26,194 nt of DNA from a virus. Under the pieces are notes generated by a model. The model was not told where the DNA came from and searched no databases. It worked only from the letters and a program-made list of their open reading frames with translations. Where the stretch lies: positions 1-26,194 of the IMG/VR virus record IMGVR_UViG_3300033571_012604. One strand, 5' to 3'. Positions 1 through 6,596 of this stretch are shown here, in pieces. The translations under genes were made by a program, and so were the position numbers. The first letter of the stretch is position 1. Each line of letters begins with the position of its first letter.

Positions 1-92
1 CAACCGTGAGCAAGGAAGTTGGTATTAGTTATTTCCAACCCACTCATATTGGTGTCATACTCGCCTGCGTATACCAATTCCGCCACCCGACT
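1..92 (-). tRNA. partial class II-like tRNA with an oversized interior (3' end outside window)
   Basis: Read on the minus strand from 92, the sequence gives an acceptor strand AGTCGGG, TG, and a D arm GCG-GAATTGGTATA-CGC, which is the start of a Leu/Ser-type tRNA. A possible anticodon stem is GGCGA pairing with TTGCT, but these strands are separated by about 47 nt rather than 7, and the T arm has not been reached by base 1. An insertion (intron-like) or an unusual fold is therefore likely. A hairpin GTTGG/CCAAC lies inside the extra sequence. The anticodon cannot be assigned. It closely resembles the second tRNA at 581-718. Confidence 0.6.
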
Positions 93-99
93 ATTTGAT

Positions 100-318
100 T
101 TATTTTAATTTACCATAATACCTTTTGGTAATTTCTCTCAAAATATTATCTCTTAATCCAATTAATCCACAAGTGAAATCACTTTGTGATAGTTTGAACT
201 TACTAATTAGCTCTCTAACAATCGAATCTTCTTCAAATGTACTTGAGTTTGTTTTTTCTGATAAATCCATAAGGGATTCAACACTTAAATTTGATAGATA
301 ATCATCAATACTTTCCAT
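100..318 (-). CDS. hypothetical 72-aa protein
   Basis: Short acidic-then-basic helical protein with no motif I recognise. It starts with MESIDDYLSN and ends in a basic tail (KRYYGKLK). The gene sits between the two tRNA genes, 7 nt upstream of the first tRNA in the reading direction, so it may be co-transcribed with it. A TATCTTTG box lies 20 nt before the ATG, which supports it as a real gene. Function unknown. Confidence 0.6.
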   Translation of the reverse strand: MESIDDYLSNLSVESLMDLSEKTNSSTFEEDSIVRELISKFKLSQSDFTCGLIGLRDNILREITKRYYGKLK

Positions 319-338
319 TTTTTTTCTTATTTGTTACA

Positions 339-346
339 CAAAGATA
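339..346 (-). promoter_or_regulatory. Bacteroidetes-type -7 box TATCTTTG
   Basis: Matches the TAnnTTTG consensus used by the Bacteroidetes primary sigma factor. The position 20 bp upstream holds TTTC, one base from the TTTG -33 box. The core and the next bases (18 nt) are identical to the promoter of the second tRNA. Confidence 0.6.
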
Positions 347-376
347 CAACAAAAATTTGAATTGGTGAAATTTATT

Positions 377-553
377 TTAATTTTCCAAATTCATTTTTAA
401 AACATCAATATGTTTTTTGATTGCGTCTCTGTATTGTTTAACAATTACAAATGGTGCCGTGGTACAATTAAAATTATTTTCGTTTACAAATAACTTCGCT
501 CTAAGTTGTTCTTCTTCTAATAACTTAATTTGTTTTTCAATTTCTTCGTTCAT
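377..553 (-). CDS. small hypothetical protein (58 aa)
   Basis: A short minus-strand reading frame from the ATG at 553 to TAA at 377. It begins MNEEIEKQIKLLEEEQLRAK, a charged amphipathic helix, and ends with a second lysine-rich helix. It fills the space between the 100-318 gene and the second tRNA and would be read through from the tRNA promoter. Function unknown. Confidence 0.5.
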   Translation of the reverse strand: MNEEIEKQIKLLEEEQLRAKLFVNENNFNCTTAPFVIVKQYRDAIKKHIDVLKMNLEN

Positions 554-580
554 AACTTTATTTTAATCTTATTTATTTGT

Positions 581-718
581 AGTCAGGACAGGATTCGAAC
601 CTGCAATGGCAATCTAACAACCATTTTTTATCAATTCTCCGAGGCTTACAGTCTTTCGAGTTCAATTCCTCTATGTTTAGTTTTATCGATAGCGTCTAAC
701 CAATTTCGCCACCTGACT
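581..718 (-). tRNA. class II-like tRNA of 138 nt with about 50 nt extra
   Basis: The ends are clearly tRNA: acceptor AGTCAGG pairs with CCTGACT, the D arm is GCG-AAATTGGTTAGA-CGC, and the T arm is GCAGG-TTCGAAT-CCTGT. No CCA is encoded. A likely anticodon stem ATCGA/TTGAT is separated by 51 nt instead of 7, and a variable arm AATGG/CCATT follows. At 138 nt it exceeds a normal class II tRNA by roughly 50 nt, so an intron-like insertion in the anticodon loop is the simplest reading. I could not assign an anticodon. It is transcribed from its own promoter at 738-769 and lies next to the CCA-adding enzyme gene. Confidence 0.7.
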
Positions 719-737
719 ATGTTAAAGAACAACAGTA

Positions 738-769
738 TAAAGATACAACAAAAATTCGAAATTACCAAA
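738..769 (-). promoter_or_regulatory. tRNA promoter, TTTG-20 bp-TATCTTTA
   Basis: On the minus strand TTTG (769-766) is followed after 20 bp by TATCTTTA (745-738), one base off the Bacteroidetes TAnnTTTG box, about 20 nt before the tRNA 5' end. It shares an 18-nt identical block with the promoter at 339-346. Confidence 0.65.
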
Positions 770-770
770 T

Positions 771-1514
771 TTACTGTTCCATTGTTGGTTTTAACCACAT
801 TCCGTTACCAAACATAATTTTCAGAATCTTTGGGTTAATGTTTCTAATCTGTTCAAAAAGTTCAAGAGTTTTAATTGTATCATGTTTCATCATTTTCAGA
901 ACCTCTTCTCGGATTCTTTCCTGTGAAACAACTTTTTCAAGTTTATCCACAACACCATCCATCAAACAAGTTTCCCAAATTCTTGGTGAAATTCTAAATC
1001 CTTTTGTAATTGAAAACCTGAAAGCTCTTAGGAGTCTAAGAGGGTCATCCAACATTGTTATGTGAGCATCCAATGGTGTAATCAACAATCTGTTTTCCAA
1101 CGCCCATAGACCATCAAAATAATCAATAATATTACCTTCACTGTCTTTTGCAAGTGCGTTCAACGTAAAATCTCTCCTCTGCAAATCATCATACAATGTA
1201 CCAGGAACAACAATCGGTGTTCGGGTTCCTTCCACATAGCCAATCTCTTTCCTTGACATTACAAAGTCTGCAACCCCCTGATATTTATGTTCTTTTGGAA
1301 ACTTTGCTCTGATGGTAAAACAATCAGGTGTTACCAAAAACACCTCAAAACCACTTTCTTTAAGGTGAGCTTCAAGAACTCCAAACATGATTTCTGCGGA
1401 ATTAACATCCTTTAACAAATCTTCACTTGGAACCGCAACATAATCAATGTCTTTGGATTTCATTCCAAGGATTTCATCTCTTACACTTCCGCCTACTTGA
1501 TAGAATTTAAACAT
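771..1514 (-). CDS. cca: CCA-adding enzyme / tRNA nucleotidyltransferase (class II), short form
   Basis: Adds or repairs the 3' CCA end of tRNA. The class II motifs appear in order: GGSVRD (residues 8-13), the catalytic DID (22-24), RRDFTLNALA (113-122), DYFDG (131-135), DPLRLLRAFRF (157-167) and ERIREE (199-204). The protein has 247 residues, shorter than most bacterial enzymes (about 400), so it keeps the head and neck domains but lacks most of the body and tail. The start is the ATG at 1514, 4 nt after a TATATTTG box. Because the neighbouring complete tRNA gene does not encode CCA, the enzyme probably matures phage tRNAs. Poly(A) polymerase activity cannot be excluded from motifs alone. 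Confidence 0.9.
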   Translation of the reverse strand: MFKFYQVGGSVRDEILGMKSKDIDYVAVPSEDLLKDVNSAEIMFGVLEAHLKESGFEVFLVTPDCFTIRAKFPKEHKYQGVADFVMSRKEIGYVEGTRTPIVVPGTLYDDLQRRDFTLNALAKDSEGNIIDYFDGLWALENRLLITPLDAHITMLDDPLRLLRAFRFSITKGFRISPRIWETCLMDGVVDKLEKVVSQERIREEVLKMMKHDTIKTLELFEQIRNINPKILKIMFGNGMWLKPTMEQ

Positions 1515-1518
1515 ATTA

Positions 1519-1526
1519 CAAATATA
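1519..1526 (-). promoter_or_regulatory. -7 box TATATTTG before cca
   Basis: Matches TAnnTTTG and ends 4 nt before the ATG, so the message should be leaderless or nearly so. No good -33 TTTG was seen. Confidence 0.5.
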
Positions 1527-1550
1527 ATGATTTTTCTTCGATTTAAAAAA

Positions 1551-1931
1551 TTATTTGGTTCTTACCAATTTCATTTTTGAAGGGTCTTTTCCCATCTTAA
1601 TGAGCAACTCTTTTCTTTCATAATCGATTTGTCCGATAATCTCTTGAACAACCCTCATCAACTGAGTTTGGGAAAATTCATTATATTTATTAAAGATTTT
1701 TTCTTGGATTGTTGAATAATCTGACAATACGTTGGTCTTTTGACCCATCAACGCTCTAATGTTTGATGATTGCATTTTCAACGAACCGATTGAGACTCCA
1801 ATAAAATTTGAAATGTCCTTATCGGTTTTCAAATAAAGACCTTTGGTCCCATATTTGGTGAAATACAATGTAAGAATCGTGTCGTTTTCTGACCATTCGT
1901 GAAGACCTAAAGTTTTTGCCCTTGTTTTCAT
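1551..1931 (-). CDS. conserved hypothetical protein, possible helix-turn-helix
   Basis: A 126-aa protein starting MKTRAKTLGLHEWSEND. Residues about 30-60 (DKDISNFIGVSIGSLKMQSS) look like a helix-turn-helix region, and similar short proteins with a GLHEWSE start are, from memory, common in Bacteroidetes. The start at 1931 is preferred over an upstream in-frame TTG because a full promoter lies 13 nt upstream and the TTG would be outside the transcript. Function unknown; a DNA-binding role is an inference. Confidence 0.65.
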   Translation of the reverse strand: MKTRAKTLGLHEWSENDTILTLYFTKYGTKGLYLKTDKDISNFIGVSIGSLKMQSSNIRALMGQKTNVLSDYSTIQEKIFNKYNEFSQTQLMRVVQEIIGQIDYERKELLIKMGKDPSKMKLVRTK

Positions 1932-1944
1932 ATGATTTGTATTA

Positions 1945-1976
1945 CAAAGATACAAAAAAATAATCTTCAATACAAA
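1945..1976 (-). promoter_or_regulatory. promoter TTTG-20 bp-TATCTTTG
   Basis: TTTG at 1976-1973 and TATCTTTG at 1952-1945, separated by 20 bp: the best match to the Bacteroidetes consensus in the left part of the window. It drives the gene that starts at 1931. Confidence 0.7.
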
Positions 1977-1986
1977 AAAGTCTGTT

Positions 1987-2271
1987 TCATTTTATTTCTT
2001 TATAAGATGTTGATTTAACTTTACGACTATTGTCGTTTTCTAATTGTTGTTTATATGATTCAATTGCTTTTAATGCTGCATCTTCTGTTGAATACATATT
2101 AGACATAGTTTCACTAATAAAATAACCACCACTATCATCCCTACAGATATTTGACCATAATATTTCAGGTCTGGGTCTCCATTTACCAAAAAATGTAATT
2201 TTAGATACTTGAGGGACATATTCTTTATTTCCGTTATATAACGTATTAATTTTAATTCTATATTGTGTCAT
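1987..2271 (-). CDS. hypothetical 94-aa protein, last gene of the small-gene operon
   Basis: Starts MTQYRIKINTLYNGNKEYVP at the ATG 2271; an upstream in-frame TTG was rejected because the previous gene ends with ATGA on this ATG and a GGAGG sequence precedes it. The middle holds a WSNICRDDSGGYF stretch and the C-terminal part an amphipathic helix (EDAALKAIESYKQQ). No known function. It resembles short proteins of environmental Bacteroidetes phages. Confidence 0.65.
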   Translation of the reverse strand: MTQYRIKINTLYNGNKEYVPQVSKITFFGKWRPRPEILWSNICRDDSGGYFISETMSNMYSTEDAALKAIESYKQQLENDNSRKVKSTSYKEIK

Positions 2272-2381
2272 TTGCAACCTCCGTAAATTTTAATAATTTC
2301 AAGATATTCCCATATCAAAATACCAACCCCAATAGCAATCAATAATTTGAGTACTAACTCTATTTTTTTATACTTACTCAT
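2268..2381 (-). CDS. 37-aa single-pass membrane protein
   Basis: A small ORF from ATG 2381 to TGA 2268. It has a basic N-terminus (MSKYKKIE) followed by a hydrophobic segment (LVLKLLIAIGVGILIW), then a short C-terminal tail. It overlaps the gene before it by 8 nt and the gene after it by ATGA, so it is embedded in the translationally coupled operon. Function unknown. Confidence 0.6.
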   Translation of the reverse strand: MSKYKKIELVLKLLIAIGVGILIWEYLEIIKIYGGCK

Positions 2382-2652
2382 TTTCTACTTTTTCGTTATG
2401 TAATTTAACAAAGTATTCTGCTAATTTTTTATCCATTTCTACATCCTGCCACCTTTTTTCAACAGGAAGTATTGTTGCTGATGATAGGATTTCTTTTAAT
2501 TTTAATATCTCACCACTTCTTTCACCGATATAAAAGCAATCTTCATCACTGCAATTTTCAATATCATCAATAGTATGTTGATAGGTTTCAAGTTCAGCTA
2601 TCTTAGCTTCAATTTCAGCTTTAGCTTCTTCGGTTAGATATATTCCTTTCAT
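2374..2652 (-). CDS. hypothetical 92-aa helical protein
   Basis: Charged, largely alpha-helical protein. The N-terminal half (EEAKAEIEAKIAELETYQ) looks like a coiled coil and is followed by an acidic, cysteine-containing turn (ENCSDEDCF). It starts at ATG 2652 inside the ATGA junction with the upstream gene. Function unknown. Confidence 0.65.
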   Translation of the reverse strand: MKGIYLTEEAKAEIEAKIAELETYQHTIDDIENCSDEDCFYIGERSGEILKLKEILSSATILPVEKRWQDVEMDKKLAEYFVKLHNEKVENE

Positions 2653-3020
2653 AGTTTTTTGTCGTTGTAAAGTTTTGCGAAATCAGATACGGCTAAAAAT
2701 AATTCTGTTTTATCTGACAATAATCTTTCAGGAACTTTGGTTTCTCCCCACCATCCACCATGTAACAAATATCCCATAGTATAATGTAAATCCCTATAAG
2801 GATTATTGTTTTTGTGAGTTTTATTGATAAACTCAACAGCTTCCATCAGCCAGTTCCAGTCTGAGTGGAACTTCATAGACATGGTTTCAATCATATTTGG
2901 TATCACACCTATTTTGATATGGGATTTAAAGATGTTGAAATCTTTGTCTGTAGGAGTCGTATTTACATAACCAAGCATCAAAGCTATCTGTTCGTTGCGG
3001 TCTTGTATTTCTTGTGTCAT
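2649..3020 (-). CDS. conserved phage hypothetical protein (123 aa)
   Basis: Contains the string FHSDWNWLMEAVEFI in the middle and a RNEQIALMLGY start. I recognise this combination from memory as a recurrent uncharacterised protein of phages and mobile DNA in Bacteroidetes. The aromatic and histidine-rich region (HYTMGYLLHGGWWGE) may be a binding surface. It ends with an ATGA overlap into the next gene. No function known. Confidence 0.7.
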   Translation of the reverse strand: MTQEIQDRNEQIALMLGYVNTTPTDKDFNIFKSHIKIGVIPNMIETMSMKFHSDWNWLMEAVEFINKTHKNNNPYRDLHYTMGYLLHGGWWGETKVPERLLSDKTELFLAVSDFAKLYNDKKL

Positions 3021-3026
3021 AGTATT

Positions 3027-3299
3027 TTATGGAATTAGTTGAATTGTATTATTGTCTCCAATGTGTTCTATCTTAATTTTCAAAAGTTCACTATGCATAT
3101 CAGCAGCATAAACTTTACCACGTGGGTCTATTAAAATAAAATCGTATCCTGCTTTTCTAAGTATACCTTCAGTTGGTTTTACAGCATGGTCAGGAAACTT
3201 CTTTTGTAAGTAGTTCTGTTGCTTTTTTTCATAGTCATGAAATGCACACCCACTAATCAAGAGTATGAAGGCAATTAAGAATAATTTAGTCTGTGTCAT
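3027..3299 (-). CDS. small putative lipoprotein (90 aa)
   Basis: The N-terminus MTQTKLFLIAFILLISGC is a signal peptide with a lipobox (LISGC, Cys 18), so the mature protein is probably lipid-anchored in the cell envelope. The mature part has about 73 residues with no recognised domain. It overlaps the upstream gene by ATGA. An envelope role during infection, for example in superinfection exclusion, is only a guess. Confidence 0.7.
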   Translation of the reverse strand: MTQTKLFLIAFILLISGCAFHDYEKKQQNYLQKKFPDHAVKPTEGILRKAGYDFILIDPRGKVYAADMHSELLKIKIEHIGDNNTIQLIP

Positions 3300-3907
3300 A
3301 GTATTTTAGTTACTTTAAGTTTTCCGTTAGTGAATTTTGGTTTACTCATATCAGGAAACCCTATAGGTTCACCGTCAGAGTTTAAGCTGTACTCACCCAT
3401 CTCTACTTCAATAGTCCATGATTTAGGTTGTAGAGATTGGATATAATCTCTTGCTTCATCATAAGCGAATACATTTTTCATTCTGTACTCTCTTGCTGAA
3501 TTAAAACAATCAATCATATCATCCAAAGTAAACCTTCTATCAGATAGAAGTTCAAGAGCTTTTTCAAAGCCCTTTGTGAAATAAAACTTTCTCTTCTGAA
3601 TATCATCAAGTACTTCTTCTCTTGATTCTCCGCCAAAAATTCTAATTAACTGTTTATTTGTTGCTTCTTTTGCTAATTTTTCAACGTCAAAGTATTCAAT
3701 CTCTTTCTGTTCTTCTTCCTTAAGGGCAGAGAAATCTATTTGGTCTTGTTGTACGATTACTTTTTTCCAATCATCTGCAAAATATTTACCTACTGTTTTA
3801 ATATCTCCTCCTTGAAAAGGTATATAACCCAATTCTCCTTCTTTTGCTTGTTCATCAGAAGTAACAATAAATCCTTCTGGTAATTTGTGTAGTGTTAGTG
3901 TTGTCAT
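3296..3907 (-). CDS. mosaic hypothetical protein with YIQSLQ module (203 aa)
   Basis: Three parts can be seen: an N-terminal strand-rich segment (about 1-60), a middle helical segment holding GFEKA and FTLDDM (about 113-133), and a short conserved YIQSLQ (about 157) followed by a strand-rich tail ending in TNGKLKVTKIL. The middle and YIQSLQ parts recur in the protein encoded at 5277-5906, so the two share a module. It looks like a typical uncharacterised Bacteroidetes-phage protein. Both ends overlap neighbouring genes by ATGA. Confidence 0.7.
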   Translation of the reverse strand: MTTLTLHKLPEGFIVTSDEQAKEGELGYIPFQGGDIKTVGKYFADDWKKVIVQQDQIDFSALKEEEQKEIEYFDVEKLAKEATNKQLIRIFGGESREEVLDDIQKRKFYFTKGFEKALELLSDRRFTLDDMIDCFNSAREYRMKNVFAYDEARDYIQSLQPKSWTIEVEMGEYSLNSDGEPIGFPDMSKPKFTNGKLKVTKIL

Positions 3908-4617
3908 TGTTTCTTTTTAAACTGTTCAAACCATTCACTTTTTTTAGCAGGAAACCAATCTTTATTATTTTGATAGTTATAGCATAATTTTTCAAATGAG
4001 TTAATAATGTCTAAAACTTCTTCCTCACTATACATTCTTTCAGCTTGCCATTTAGTACCAACTTCAATACCATAATAAATTCCATCTTGATAATCTAATT
4101 TTATATTTTTATGCGATTCATCATTAGCAAATCTTTTTTTAAATTCTTCAAGTGTTTCTTGTTTAAATTCTTCTTGTGGAATGATGATTTTGTAAACCCA
4201 ATCTTTTTGATATATAGTTTTCAATCCTTCAACATAAGCATTTTCACAACTTGGATTCTTAACAAACCATTCTAAAAACTCATCATCAATAGCTTGAACA
4301 CCATCTTTGATTAGGTCTTGGTCTGTTGTTAAGAGGATTTGTAAATATTCAGTTTTACAAATATCCATAGTTGCACCACCCCTTAATTGTCTTGAAACAA
4401 TTTTACCTTCTTTTATTTCGGTTTTACATAAAACGCCGTTAATTAAAGCGAATACATTAGGTTTAATCTCTTCATCAGAAGTGATGTAGATGTGACGGTA
4501 TAGAAACATTGTAGGATGTCCTACTGGCGATATGAGGTCATCACCAAAAACCAATAGACCTTCCATATCAGCTAACCTACTTGGTTTATCTGTTGGTAAT
4601 ACGTGTATGTTTTTCAT
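3904..4617 (-). CDS. uncharacterised phage protein with LTTDQDLIxDGVQAIDDEFLEWF motif region
   Basis: A 237-aa protein. The middle part contains TTDQDLIKDGVQAIDDEF followed by LEWFVKNPSCE, a string I remember from many metagenomic Bacteroidetes-phage proteins without known function. It ends in a lysine-rich tail. The start is the ATG at 4617, sitting in an ATGA junction with the small upstream ORF; the longer form would need a GTG within that ORF. No catalytic motif was recognised. Confidence 0.7.
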   Translation of the reverse strand: MKNIHVLPTDKPSRLADMEGLLVFGDDLISPVGHPTMFLYRHIYITSDEEIKPNVFALINGVLCKTEIKEGKIVSRQLRGGATMDICKTEYLQILLTTDQDLIKDGVQAIDDEFLEWFVKNPSCENAYVEGLKTIYQKDWVYKIIIPQEEFKQETLEEFKKRFANDESHKNIKLDYQDGIYYGIEVGTKWQAERMYSEEEVLDIINSFEKLCYNYQNNKDWFPAKKSEWFEQFKKKQ

Positions 4618-4721
4618 TTGTCTAAAATTGCTGCTATTATCATGCAAGCGAAACACATCGCTATAAAAATTAGGATTGTCATGTTGTCGGATATATCCGA
4701 CCAGTGTCTTTTGTTTTTCAT
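4614..4721 (-). CDS. 35-aa single-pass membrane protein
   Basis: From ATG 4721 to TGA 4614: MKNKRHWSDISDNM, then a hydrophobic helix (ILIFIAMCFACMIIAAI). It overlaps both neighbours by ATGA. Its coding sequence includes the perfect 16-bp palindrome at 4686-4701. Function unknown. Confidence 0.6.
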   Translation of the reverse strand: MKNKRHWSDISDNMTILIFIAMCFACMIIAAILDK

Positions 4722-5110
4722 TGTAGTTTTTGTTTTACAAGTTGAATTAGTTTTCGAAGACAAGCAAGTTCTGCTTCTTCGTATGTTTTATAGATGTAGT
4801 GGGATTCGTGTAAAAATTGTTTTTCAAACCAAATTTCTATGTAATGACTTTCTTCTTCAGCGAGAGGAGAATCAATTATAACACTAAATCTGTAACCTTT
4901 TTTACGAAACCATCTGAATGCTTGGGAGTAGGTTGGTGCTGATATACTACCTGCAAATCCTCTATGAAAACCTTGAAATGGTGTATTAATATCTAAAACC
5001 AATTCTTTATTATCAATCCAGTAATAACCAAAACAAGGTTCATCAAATCCAAGTGGCTTTAATTCTAAAGCCTCGGGATACAGTACAAATTCTTTTTCAA
5101 GGTTGTTCAT
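4718..5110 (-). CDS. hypothetical 130-aa protein
   Basis: Starts MNNLEKEFVLYPEALELKPL and is rich in aromatic residues, with a conserved-looking FRWFRKKGYRFSVI segment at about 65-79 and a helical C-terminus (EEAELACLRKLIQLV). Proteins with the pattern YxxALxLKxLGFDEPCFGYY are, from memory, common in Bacteroidetes phages. It overlaps the gene on each side. Function unknown. Confidence 0.7.
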   Translation of the reverse strand: MNNLEKEFVLYPEALELKPLGFDEPCFGYYWIDNKELVLDINTPFQGFHRGFAGSISAPTYSQAFRWFRKKGYRFSVIIDSPLAEEESHYIEIWFEKQFLHESHYIYKTYEEAELACLRKLIQLVKQKLQ

Positions 5111-5271
5111 TAGTCTTTTACTTGATTGTTAAATAATAAATTTACTGCCGCAGTAACAAAAAAACCAGCGCCAATTAGAAGATGTTCGCGGACATCTTGT
5201 CCGTACATAAGGTATATTCCGAATGTTAAGAACGGTATGTTTACCGCATTGATTATATGCTTTCTATTCAT
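5110..5271 (-). CDS. 53-aa two-pass membrane protein
   Basis: From ATG 5271 to TAA 5110. Two hydrophobic stretches, about residues 8-22 (NAVNIPFLTFGIYLM) and 32-47 (LIGAGFFVTAAVNLL), are separated by a polar turn (YGQDVREH). The stop overlaps the next ATG as TAATG. Two-pass small proteins of this size include holins, but its place outside the lysis cassette does not support that role. Confidence 0.6.
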   Translation of the reverse strand: MNRKHIINAVNIPFLTFGIYLMYGQDVREHLLIGAGFFVTAAVNLLFNNQVKD

Positions 5272-5276
5272 TGTTG

Positions 5277-5906
5277 TTAATCTTTAAAAATGTACTTGCC
5301 TACCCACACAGTTTGACCTTGTGAGTTTGTGGTTGTTTTTGGTTCAGCTTGATGAAACTCAGGTATTTGTTTTGTATTCCATTCACACTCAAAGCCAACA
5401 GGCATCTTTGTCTGTTGGAGGGATTGGATATAATGTTCTAAATAATCACCTAAGAAAGCTTCACTTTTAGTTAATAATCCTCTTTCTGTCCACGCATCAA
5501 CTATAGCTTTTCTCAAATCCTCCTCTGTGAACTTATACTTCTCTTTGGCTTTGTTATAGCCTTCTATAAATCCAACTTGTCTTGCTCCACTTATCCATAT
5601 TTCTGTATTTATATCTTGTTCTCTATGTTCTTTTATAGGAGTTTTAGCATTTATTAAAGCCAATTTCTTAACATCATCTTCAATCGGAGGCAATAAATCT
5701 ACACCTTCAAGAACTGGTGCTCCATTAAGTGGGAGGTGAGCAATGATTTTTTTACACCAATGACCTGATGATGGTATCCTATATGTTAATTTCTCAATAA
5801 CATTACCTGTTTGATTGAGATACAAGTCATCTATTTTTATCTCCGAATCATCTACAATAAGTAGATAGTTTTCTGTTTGAATTAGTTGGTGTTTCATAAC
5901 ATTCAT
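5277..5906 (-). CDS. mosaic hypothetical protein with FTEEDL/YIQSLQ module, first gene of operon
   Basis: About 209 aa. The second half contains GYNKAKEKYKFTEEDLRKAI and then YIQSLQ, the same module as in the protein at 3296-3907, while the N-terminal part is unrelated. I chose the ATG at 5906; another lies at 5897, and an in-frame TTG at 5915 is less likely. A TATCTTTG box 13 nt upstream drives it and probably the whole operon down to 1987. Function unknown. Confidence 0.7.
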   Translation of the reverse strand: MNVMKHQLIQTENYLLIVDDSEIKIDDLYLNQTGNVIEKLTYRIPSSGHWCKKIIAHLPLNGAPVLEGVDLLPPIEDDVKKLALINAKTPIKEHREQDINTEIWISGARQVGFIEGYNKAKEKYKFTEEDLRKAIVDAWTERGLLTKSEAFLGDYLEHYIQSLQQTKMPVGFECEWNTKQIPEFHQAEPKTTTNSQGQTVWVGKYIFKD

Positions 5907-5919
5907 GTTTTTCAATCCA

Positions 5920-5927
5920 CAAAGATA
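5920..5927 (-). promoter_or_regulatory. -7 box TATCTTTG of the small-gene operon
   Basis: Matches TAnnTTTG, 13 nt before the first ATG of a run of eleven closely spaced or overlapping genes. No clear -33 TTTG. Confidence 0.6.
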
Positions 5928-5950
5928 TTATTTTTATTTGAAATAAAAAA

Positions 5951-6217
5951 TTATTCAACTTCGTTCTCTTCAGGGTTGAATGTTTCAAAATGGGTATCTT
6001 CATCCATTTCTTTCCAACCTCCTTCGCCGTCCATATATGTGAAAGCCAATGTTACAATACAACTTCTTAACCCATCCAATTCTCTTTGAATATAATCGGG
6101 GTTAATAACAATGGTCGGGTCCCAACTTTTATCCGTGATTTTATTATTCAATTTTTCTACTAAGGAGTTGTAATTATGTAACAAATGTTTCCTTAGCCCA
6201 TCCATGCTTACATCCAT
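5951..6217 (-). CDS. hypothetical 88-aa acidic protein
   Basis: Starts MDVSMDGLRKHLLHNYNSL; a second ATG (residue 5, at 6205) is equally possible because a TATCTTTG box ends only 7 nt before the first. The C-terminal third is strongly acidic (EGGWKEMDEDTHFETF). No motif recognised. Confidence 0.6.
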   Translation of the reverse strand: MDVSMDGLRKHLLHNYNSLVEKLNNKITDKSWDPTIVINPDYIQRELDGLRSCIVTLAFTYMDGEGGWKEMDEDTHFETFNPEENEVE

Positions 6218-6224
6218 AATACTA

Positions 6225-6232
6225 CAAAGATA
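6225..6232 (-). promoter_or_regulatory. -7 box TATCTTTG
   Basis: Matches TAnnTTTG, 7 nt before the ATG of the 88-aa gene. It lies between the stop of the HNH gene and that ATG. Confidence 0.5.
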
Positions 6233-6236
6233 CTAA

Positions 6237-6596
6237 TTATTTTTCAAAGAAAAAAATGATTTTTGAAGGTTTAACATCAATTAATCCAAAATCACGAGCT
6301 AATCTAAAGTTTGGTGTATCTCTTTCCAATCTATCTAACGATGTTTCAACCACTTTTCTGAATTGTTCCAAAGTATATGTGGATTTCCATTTGTTACATC
6401 TTGCACAGGATGGATTTAAATTTGAAATGTCGTGTGAACCTTTTTTCAGTTTCGATTTTTGTGCTTCCATTTCAGTTAATGTATGCCAATGAGGTTCAAT
6501 GTGGTCAATCTGCATTTGTTTAATAGTTATTTCTTTACCACAATACGCACAATGTTTTTCATATTTTAACCAAATTAATTCTCTATTAAATTTCAT
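6237..6596 (-). CDS. HNH endonuclease (119 aa)
   Basis: A small HNH nuclease. The first zinc knuckle CAYC is near residues 16-19, the catalytic DHIEPH near 31-36, and NLNPSCARCNKWKS near 59-72 supplies the Asn/His position and the second CxxC. Such enzymes act in phages as homing endonucleases or in packaging and recombination. The start at 6596 follows GGAGG and forms an ATGA overlap with the preceding gene, so it is preferred over an upstream TTG. It is not next to a recognisable terminase here, which favours a free-standing role. Confidence 0.85.
   Translation of the reverse strand: MKFNRELIWLKYEKHCAYCGKEITIKQMQIDHIEPHWHTLTEMEAQKSKLKKGSHDISNLNPSCARCNKWKSTYTLEQFRKVVETSLDRLERDTPNFRLARDFGLIDVKPSKIIFFFEK

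Noticed and set aside
1-718. Group I intron in the tRNAs
   Set aside because: The extra sequence in the complete gene is only about 50 nt, much too short for a group I intron core.
530-817. 95-aa plus-strand ORF across the second tRNA
   Set aside because: It runs antisense through a tRNA with intact acceptor and T arms and into the CCA gene.
4618-4656. Longer GTG-started form of the 3904-4617 gene
   Set aside because: It would lie within the 35-aa ORF that ends in an ATGA overlap with the ATG at 4617, the arrangement used throughout this operon.
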